A stretch of DNA of 64,000 bases from Sinohyriopsis cumingii. Taxonomy: Eukaryota > Mollusca > Bivalvia > Unionida > Unionidae. Shown here piece after piece: positions 57,600 to 64,000 of the stretch (positions are counted from its first letter, which is position 1; every line of letters starts with the position of its first letter). The notes beneath the pieces are model-generated. The model ran no database searches. It had not been told where the DNA came from and saw only the letters and a list, made by a program, of their open reading frames with translations. Location of the stretch: positions 310,001 to 374,000 of the forward strand of contig JAPYKE020000037.1 in NCBI GenBank assembly GCA_028554795.2, written 5' to 3'. The translations under genes were made by a program, and so were the position numbers.

Positions 57600-58383
57600 A
57601 CGAATACCTAGACCGAAATGTGCAGAATCAAAATGTACTCTATCCAAGTCGTATCCAGGCCAAAAACGTACCTAAATCACAATTGACATTCTAATAACTG
57701 AAATGACGTAATTAGTTATTTGGGATTATTAATGAACGTAAGGAAATTAACATTACCTCATAAACTTACATTGTTGGGACACTTGGAGTTCGTACGGGAA
57801 ATCAGATGTGAAAATTGTCTTTAGGTTTAACATTTTGGGTAAATGGCAACGTTGTCAGAAATGGTTGACTTCAATTTATGGGGACATACAGGTAATCCTA
57901 TGTTAAAGTTGTGCATGAGAAGGGTTTCAAAGGAATAAAAGTGTTTATGGGGGAAAAGGGTGTTTATGGGGACTAACGGGATGGTAATGCTAAAATTGTT
58001 ATGGTTGAAAAAAAAGGGTCTAAAAGTTTAAGGGGAAAAACTAGAATGGTAATGTTAAAATTTTTAATTACAAACACACACATTTACATCCAACACTTTA
58101 TATACAGCCCCCTTCAGAGGTTACAAGAGGCCCGTACCACTTCGAGAGTCTGAAGCCCCTAGGCCTGGTTATATTGAAATTTGGAATGCCAAAAGCAGCC
58201 GATATAATTTACTGTATAAAGATTTAAAGATAACTAAGTACACAACGATGTTTATTTCTTATTTTCAGAATTGTGTATTTAAAAAACGCTTTTCGAGGCA
58301 CCTGAGGGATTGATTCCCGGGCTATATAACCCCCACTGCCCACCCCCACCCATCTGATTGGATCTGATAATATATACTATACT
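57600..58383. other. Intergenic, nothing recognised
   Basis: Some G/A-rich irregular repeats ('gtttatgggggaaaaggg'). No gene supported. Confidence 0.4.
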
Positions 58384-59357
58384 TTTAGCCTACATCCCCA
58401 GTAGCTTGTACCCCTACCGATTTAAAATAAAATGTAAAAAAAATTAAATAATTTTTATTTAAAAAAAATAGATATTTAAAAAATATTCACAACACTCACT
58501 CGTTTCATTCATTGATTTATAATTTGTAACTCGATTACAACCAAGCGGTTCATAACACTCACCTTCTTCGCGTCTCAAACCTACCGGAACATCAACACTA
58601 ACACTGCATCCATCCTCAATTTTCAAGGCTATAGTCTGACTCTACATCCCCGTTAGTTTGTACCCCTCTACCGATTTCAAAAACGAGAAAGTTTAATGTG
58701 ATAAAAAGTGCACAGAACTAAGTCGATTGAATCATTGATTTATAATTTCTAACTGACTGTGACCAGAATGTCACTAATGTGCCATCCCCTGCACGATTTC
58801 ATGCTAAACGGACTTTCCATACTAACACGGCGCCATATTGCGTACACTATAGGCTAGTTTATTTCCTATAGACTACATAATGACGTAGTTCATCCTGTTC
58901 GGCAAATGCTGAATAATTGCGTAAATTACATAACGTTGAGAGTTTGGAATTATATCCCTCTGCATACATGTTCATAGAAATTAAACCGCTTGTTAAATCC
59001 ACATGAAAAGCGTAGTTGTCATTTTCCTTTGCTTGATTCGACATTGTAAATATCGGAAGCAGACGACTTATGTATGTACATCTGTAGTCGTAAAACACCC
59101 CTTTGCTGAAAATGGACTTGTCCAGGAACTGGAAATGGATCCGAGCATGTCCGTCTATTACATTGAAAGCTTTCGTTAAGTATGAAACGCGCTGACGATC
59201 ACGGTGTTAGGGCCACTCTACTCAGAGTCAGGTTAGAAACTATAAATCAATAAATGAATTGACTAAGTTCCTTGCACTTTTTATGACATTAAAGGTTTCC
59301 ATTATTTAAATCGGTAGGGGGGTACAAACAAACGGGTTTATATTATCAGACTATAGT
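58384..59357. repeat. Direct and inverted copies of a 120-170 bp unit
   Basis: A unit containing 'gtttgtacccctctaccgat' and 'attgatttataatt.ctaac' occurs at about 58384-58560 (+), 58627-58770 (+) and 59229-59357 (inverted). The inner pair forms an inverted repeat of about 125 bp around a 460-bp interior, suggesting a foldback-type or terminal-inverted-repeat element. Confidence 0.75.
58859..59207 (-). other. Unrecognised open stretch inside the inverted repeat
   Basis: About 115 codons open on the minus strand without a Met start in good position. They include FNVIDGHARIHFQFLDKSIF and GLISMNMYAEGYNSKL. The composition looks protein-like, but I do not recognise it. It could be an exon fragment captured by the element. 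Confidence 0.3.
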
Positions 59358-59559
59358 ATGTTTTGTTCACACATAAGGAGTGTTGTTGTTCATAGTGTTC
59401 CGTAAACTCCGGATAATCGGTAGCAGCGGAGTTATAGAGCAAACGCCAAAAGAGCAGATAGAATCCGATACAAACAAACGAGCTTGATCTGCATGGGAAA
59501 CCCAGAATATCTTTGATTCGAGTACACCTTCAACTGCTGTATTTGTAGCAAAAGTGATG

Positions 59560-60060
59560 TTTCCGAAATCCCTATGGAACAATTGCAGACGTGTCTTGCA
59601 GATTTTGAGCGATGGCTACTAGCTCATGGATATGAACTCTACTCTGTCGACTACGCTATGGTGTTCTCGATCGACTGAGTCTTGTACAATACCTACTCAA
59701 CCAAGGGTTTCGAATGCAAAAGGACGACACTCCCGTATGCGATGCAACACAAAACAATCCTGGACAATACAAACAGTGTTGGTTAATGCACTCTTTCGTA
59801 TCTACGACAAAACCCGAAGGATACACTTTATGGAAACTCTACAATAAGATCATTTCCAATTTTCCAATTTTTCGAGGCAGGGGAAATTCGCGAATTGTTT
59901 GGAGGCCACATATCAGACTACGCCGTCTGTCCAAACTTGCACTTACGAGAAGCGTTTCTGCAACCATACAAGCACGAGTATGCACAAATATATACGTATC
60001 AATGTATGAATATCGACAGGTATCAAACTCGATTCGAAAACTGCAGAACTCATTGTAGAA
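59560..60060 (+). pseudogene. Polinton PolB N-terminal relic
   Basis: Three plus frames together show pieces of a protein: VDYAMVF near 59645, LNQGFRMQKDDTPV near 59700, GYTLWKLYNKI near 59820, ELFGGHISDYAVCPNLHLR near 59897. The order and content are what I associate with the N-terminal region of metazoan Polinton polymerases. It has several frame changes and no intact gene. It differs in type from the polymerase of the complete Polinton and may belong with the remnants at 62-64 kb. Confidence 0.5.
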
Positions 60061-60164
60061 GAAGTATTGTAATTGATATCTGAGCAAAAGCTATTTATCG
60101 TACCACCACCACCGAGACTGTGGAAAAATCTCGCCAACATTAATTCTACAGCAGAATTAATATG

Positions 60165-60483
60165 CAGTGGCGTCACTGGGGGGGGGGGGGTGCAGACCGC
60201 ACCGGGTGACACCATCAGAGGGGGTGACACCCAAATGACTGTCTATACAATTTTCGACTTTTGTGCAGGAAGTCTTCCATGGGGGTGACACCATGAATTA
60301 CTGTACATGACTGTCTATAAAAATTTAGAATTTTTGTGCAGGAAGTGTTCCATGAGGGTGACACCATGAGTTACTGTACATGACTGTCTATAAAAATTTA
60401 GAATTTTTGTGCAGGAAGGAGGTCCATGGGGGTGACATCATGAGTTATCGCACTGGGTGACACCAACCCTAGTGACGCCACTG
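60165..60483. mobile_element. Nonautonomous hAT-type element, 319 bp
   Basis: Terminal inverted repeats CAGTGGCGTCACT at both ends and a perfect 8-bp target duplication TTAATATG (60157-60164 and 60484-60491). The interior holds two to three tandem units of about 75 bp with 'ggtgacaccatga' and 'tgactgtctataaaaattta'. Gene-less; it relies on a transposase elsewhere. Confidence 0.95.
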
Positions 60484-60539
60484 TTAATATGATCCAGGAT
60501 TTTTAGTCTTACGTTTACTTCTCCCCAGATTTTCTTTGC

Positions 60540-61650
60540 TAGAAGAGTTACCCGATTCCAGGGAGTACAGCACGCTGAGGGAGTCGCTTATCATAGATGC
60601 CTTTGTTAATTTGGTGTTTCAATCCGTTTAACTGCTTGAATTATTGCCCAGACCTCGACTGTATCAATGAAGCAGTCATTTGGTAGTCTCCCCCCCCCCC
60701 CCAATCGTGATGCCTTCGCCTAGAATCACCATCACAGCTGCATTGCAAACTGGGATTCGGGATTTAGAACCATCATTATAGATTTCGGCATATCCCTCAT
60801 GTATACCGTCTATCTTCGAGAGCAGTTTTATCCATATTTCTAATAGTTGATCATGCTTTGTCCTATATTTAAGATCATCAAAGTTCATTTTTGGGATGTT
60901 GCAGGTCCAAGGGCAGGGTTGTATATTTTGTCGCTTCTGCCATGGTTTTACTGATTTTAATTCTCTTTGAAGGTCATGGATTCTTTTTCCCCATGGTTAT
61001 TTTGGACCAGTGTATGCCTAATGAGCTTATAATATCGCTAGATGATAGTCATGGTAAATGGATGAAATCGTTGCCGCGTACCTCAGGAGCAATTCTTCGT
61101 TATATCTTGAGGGGTGGTTACCCTGCTAGGATCTGAAGTTCTTTCCCAGATGTGCTGTTGAGACCAACGTTGCAGATAGCTAATGTTTGCTTTCTTAAAT
61201 AAACTGGGGTGGACCGAGGCATACACCTGGCACCCATGGACGATTTTCGAACGAATTAATAATGTCCAATATAATGTGAAAATAATGGTTTGGTTCGCCC
61301 CACCCACCCTCATCAGTTTATTGATGATTAACAAGAGATTTAGGCCCCTTTCACAATTTTTCACTAGCTCTGCTGTGTTTTCCACATGATCGGTGTTCAT
61401 CAAATAGAATCCCTAGCAATATAGTTACTTCCTTTTCTTCAAATTTTATTTCGGCGTTATTAAGATATACTCTTGGTGGTTCAGTACAGATTTTGCTTTT
61501 TGGTGTAAACAGTACTCCAATTGTTTTACCGGGTTCTAGTCTGATGCCCCTTCTATCGGCACATCGACACCAATTCGCCTACCACAGCCTCACTGGATGG
61601 GTTGCCCGCTTTCCAGATTCCGCTCTCGTCGGCAAACTGTGATAGATCTT
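60540..61650 (-). pseudogene. Jockey-like LINE relic (RT end and RNase H)
   Basis: Minus-strand pieces in the expected order: FEEKEVTILLGILFDEH near 61410, CERGLNLLLIINKLM near 61350, LIRSKIVHGCQVYASVHPSL near 61230, and an RNase H piece (AEIYNDGSKS..VCNAAVM) near 60760. Frames broken. It separates the PolB relic from the Polinton fragment to the right. Confidence 0.7.
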
Positions 61651-61659
61651 GACTTTCTG

Positions 61660-62154
61660 GTCTACTTACTGTTTCAGGTTGTTAATCATGATGAGTAGTG
61701 AAGGTAGATACTATACGGACATTACAGACACCCTCCGGACACTCTATACTACAAGATTTTTAGACGCCCCTGGGACACTATACGGACAAAAGGTTGGGAG
61801 TATATACTGACAAAAAGGTTGGGGTTGTTGTATAAGGACAATAGGAATGGAACAGGTGTGATAACGTCACGGTACTGAAGATTGGTAACAATGTGGCAAC
61901 AATTGTATGAACAGGGGTGGTGACGTGGGGTACACCAGGCTGACCTCAATCGTGAACAAAGAGCGGGAAAAAGCCTAGAACGTTTGGCGGGACTTAGATT
62001 TATATAACATATATAACACATATGGACATAAACACACAAATAATTTTATAACAGACTAGAAACAATTTTAGGCAATTAAGAAAATCTTTTTGAGGCATAT
62101 GAGTGGCTCTGAAAAGGACCCTTGGGTTCTTCTTCTTCTATCCTCTCCATTTTT
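61660..62154. other. Intergenic, nothing recognised
   Basis: Irregular 'acggacaaaaggttgggg' repeats near 61785-61830. No gene. Confidence 0.4.
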
Positions 62155-62592
62155 TCAATCATTCTTCTTCTTCTCCTTCTCTGGCATCCAGTCAGGATGG
62201 CCCATAGATCTAAATTTCTCCTGTATCTTCATCCAGTTTTCATTCATTCTTTCAAACTCCTCTTTTTCCTTAACATTGTCTTTATCCTTTCTTTCTTTAT
62301 CCCACTTAACTTTAATCTTCTTGACCTCTTCTTCCAATACTTTTCTCATCATTTCTTCTCCATTCTTTCGTTGCTCTAGCCCCCACTTTACGAAAGACCA
62401 CTTTGTCCTATGCAATATGTCTTCTAGAAAGCACCTGACTTTGCTGACCTTGTCAAGTGCCTCCTTCAAGGTTCCCACTCTCACATAGGGAGGTTGAATG
62501 AAACCTCTTAACTTTTCTACTTCTTCCTCAAACATGCCTTGTATCAGATCCCTGGCTACTTTCAGACTGGTCACTTGACTTGATACCTCCAT
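62155..62592 (-). CDS. Coiled-coil ORF, second Polinton cluster (uncertain)
   Basis: 145 residues, highly charged. It has a short module (YVRVGTLKEALDKVSKVRC) and a long Lys/Glu coiled coil (VLEEEVKKIKVKWDKERKDK). Not assigned. It overlaps by 22 bases with a 35-residue frame just upstream (62571-62678), which suggests a single gene broken by a shift or two overlapping genes. Linked to the Polinton cluster only by neighbourhood and strand. Confidence 0.4.
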   Translation of the reverse strand: MEVSSQVTSLKVARDLIQGMFEEEVEKLRGFIQPPYVRVGTLKEALDKVSKVRCFLEDILHRTKWSFVKWGLEQRKNGEEMMRKVLEEEVKKIKVKWDKERKDKDNVKEKEEFERMNENWMKIQEKFRSMGHPDWMPEKEKKKND

Positions 62593-62678
62593 TCTTTCTC
62601 AATCCTTTCCACTACGTACGCTGCATCCACCATCCAGTACCATCTGTCCTTCAATGTTTTAAACAATTCGATTGCCAT
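62571..62678 (-). CDS. Short ORF before the coiled-coil ORF
   Basis: 35 residues with a LKDRWYWMVDAAYVVERIEK helix. It ends at TGA inside the start of the next frame. It may be the true N-terminus of the coiled-coil protein. Confidence 0.35.
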   Translation of the reverse strand: MAIELFKTLKDRWYWMVDAAYVVERIEKEWRYQVK

Positions 62679-63143
62679 CTTCCTCTTCTTTTGTTATTCA
62701 GTGTTAAATGGCGCGAATGATGAACTCTTCCCATTATAATCTTCAAGCACGGACGTGAAGGAAAACGTCCCTTACACTCGAGTCTCATATTATCTATTAT
62801 CCATGCAATTTGATTTGAAGGTGAGGAATAGAGAGACGTCAAAGAGCAAATATCATGATAAAAATGGAAAACAAAAGCACAACCACATTTTTTCATAACA
62901 CAACGTTTTTTATTGAAATAACTAACAATTAACAATTAAAAATAACACAAACAAAAAAAAACATTTTTACAATAACAAACTATTTTTACAAGGTTGACAA
63001 CGTTGTAAAGTCAAGCTAGACTTCCACTGATAGAATTCATTGGGCCATTGATTTACACTACGTTTCCTAGCTAAAGACAAAAAATAGCCATAACGGTCAC
63101 AAAACCATCGATCTGCTTTGTCATCCAAATAAGCCACTAAATG
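62679..63143. other. AT-rich spacer
   Basis: No supported gene. The minus frame 62651-62935 shows no motif. Confidence 0.4.
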
Positions 63144-63512
63144 TTATAAAGAATATCCAATATTGCGTTGTTGAAGAAAATACACATAATATTGTCCACA
63201 CACCATGGAATCTGTGTCTTGTAATTTCACATTATTGAATCGTGTCGTCTTGGCATTTCTTCTCATAAAGTCAATGATGTCTTCCAGAGGTGGCAATCCA
63301 TACGAATCAAAATACTCCACACAACCTTCTTTAGGAAAGTAGACGGCTATCCAGTGGGTGCCTGAAAGATGACTGTCGTCCGTGTTGATGACATAAGCTT
63401 GATGGTCTTGGGGTTTGCGATGAGGCAGTTCATCTTTAGCACACACGACAGGATTCCCAGAAGCAGTGTACGAACTGTGGTTCAAAAGGTAATAAAGTTC
63501 CAAGGTATCCAT
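63144..63512 (-). CDS. Adenain-type protease of a second Polinton
   Basis: 122 residues. Catalytic pattern His53 (GTHWIA), Asp69 (YFDSYG), Gln98, Cys105 (VCGQY). Intact, and clearly different in sequence from the protease at 47335-47790, so it comes from another Polinton lineage. The start Met is preceded by a T-rich tract in plus orientation. Its neighbour on the right is the CxxC/HPSQ protein. Confidence 0.88.
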   Translation of the reverse strand: MDTLELYYLLNHSSYTASGNPVVCAKDELPHRKPQDHQAYVINTDDSHLSGTHWIAVYFPKEGCVEYFDSYGLPPLEDIIDFMRRNAKTTRFNNVKLQDTDSMVCGQYYVYFLQQRNIGYSL

Positions 63513-63546
63513 TTTTACTGTTGTTTTTTTCTTGGTTTTTTTTTCT

Positions 63547-64000
63547 TCACAGATAATGATAAGTCATCAATTCAATCCGGGCATTTTGCCTGAAAATCTC
63601 TGACAAGTAAACGTCTATTAGCTCCGTCTTCGTACCCTGTGCCAAGAGAGATTCAATGCGACGGATCTCTAGAGCAGTCAATGGAGGGCAAGAATGATCA
63701 CGCAAGACTTTATTCCACTGATGAAACACTGCTTCTTCCGAGACGAGACTCCAACCTTTGTCCAGATACTCGTCCAATTTTTCTTCTTGACTCAGCATCA
63801 GACATTTATCGTGTTGAATTTGACTGGGATGATTGTTTTGACATCCATAGCAATCTTTCTTGATCCGTTCCGTAATTTTTTCTGCCAGGAGTTTGGCAAA
63901 ACAGGAGACTAAATGTTGTTCTTGTTCTAGCCATCTGGACTTCATCAATATGTCCTTTTCGTCTTTGTCTTGGGGCTCTTCTTCTGAATCCTTCCATTTC
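63547..64000 (-). CDS. CxxC-HPSQ motif protein of a second Polinton, 5'-partial
   Basis: The frame is open to the right edge of the window, so the N-terminus is missing. Visible: DCYGCQNNHPSQIQHDKC, a conserved Cys/His motif that I associate with a Polinton protein encoded beside the adenain-type protease, flanked by helices (ALEIRRIESLL). Function unknown; it may bind zinc. Intact as far as seen. Confidence 0.7.
   Translation of the reverse strand, partial: KWKDSEEEPQDKDEKDILMKSRWLEQEQHLVSCFAKLLAEKITERIKKDCYGCQNNHPSQIQHDKCLMLSQEEKLDEYLDKGWSLVSEEAVFHQWNKVLRDHSCPPLTALEIRRIESLLAQGTKTELIDVYLSEIFRQNARIELMTYHYL

Overview
The window is animal genomic DNA, most likely from a lophotrochozoan and probably a mollusc. 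It is AT-rich, with long microsatellites, several decayed retroelements, C2H2 zinc-finger arrays and six copies of one tRNA-Leu-headed SINE with an (AAC)n tail. The host assignment is inference: no host gene here identifies the species.

Layout. 1-1.1 kb: decayed minisatellite of about 52 bp period. 2.4-3.3 kb: L2-type LINE 3' end with a SINE inserted in it. 4.4-5.0 kb: tandem duplication. 6.6-10.6 kb: nearly complete non-LTR retrotransposon (endonuclease plus reverse transcriptase) broken by one amber codon and one frameshift. 14.2-15.9 and 17.3-19.3 kb: an 11-finger C2H2 array followed by decayed fingers. 20.9-22.7 kb: possible gag relic of a tyrosine-recombinase retroelement. 28.4-31.7 kb: Ty3/gypsy remains with integrase upstream of reverse transcriptase (Gmr1-type order).

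35.3-51.7 kb is the centrepiece: a complete Maverick/Polinton (adintovirus-like) element of 16,371 bp, with identical 152-bp terminal inverted repeats starting AGCAGCAG and a 5-bp duplicated flank (TCCTA). It carries a packaging ATPase, DUF5679-like and phospholipase A2 reading frames separated by a frameshift at an A9 run, a DDE integrase, and a 1183-aa fusion of a degenerate family-B polymerase, an SF1 helicase and an HNH domain. It also carries a cysteine-rich protein, a free HNH endonuclease, two orphan genes, and a leftward late block: penton-like protein, membrane protein, trimeric-fibre-like protein, adenain-type protease, pX-like core protein, double-jelly-roll capsid protein, pVI-like protein and a coiled-coil protein. 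Apart from the A9 shift every main frame is open, so this looks like a young, possibly functional provirus. Short palindromes lie on or beside many gene ends, and most genes start in an A/T-rich ATAATG-like context.

52-64 kb is a second accessory region: an L2 3' end, a hAT-like transposase relic, two small nonautonomous hAT-type elements with perfect 8-bp target duplications, an intact 13-finger C2H2 array on the minus strand, an inverted-repeat unit, a Polinton polymerase relic, a Jockey-like relic, and at the right edge a cluster from a second, different Polinton (protease plus a CxxC/HPSQ-motif protein) running out of the window.

The best candidate for a new system is the replication module of the first Polinton. 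Its only polymerase has lost a motif C aspartate but is fused to an apparently intact helicase and an HNH domain, which suggests a helper-dependent or otherwise unusual replication mode.
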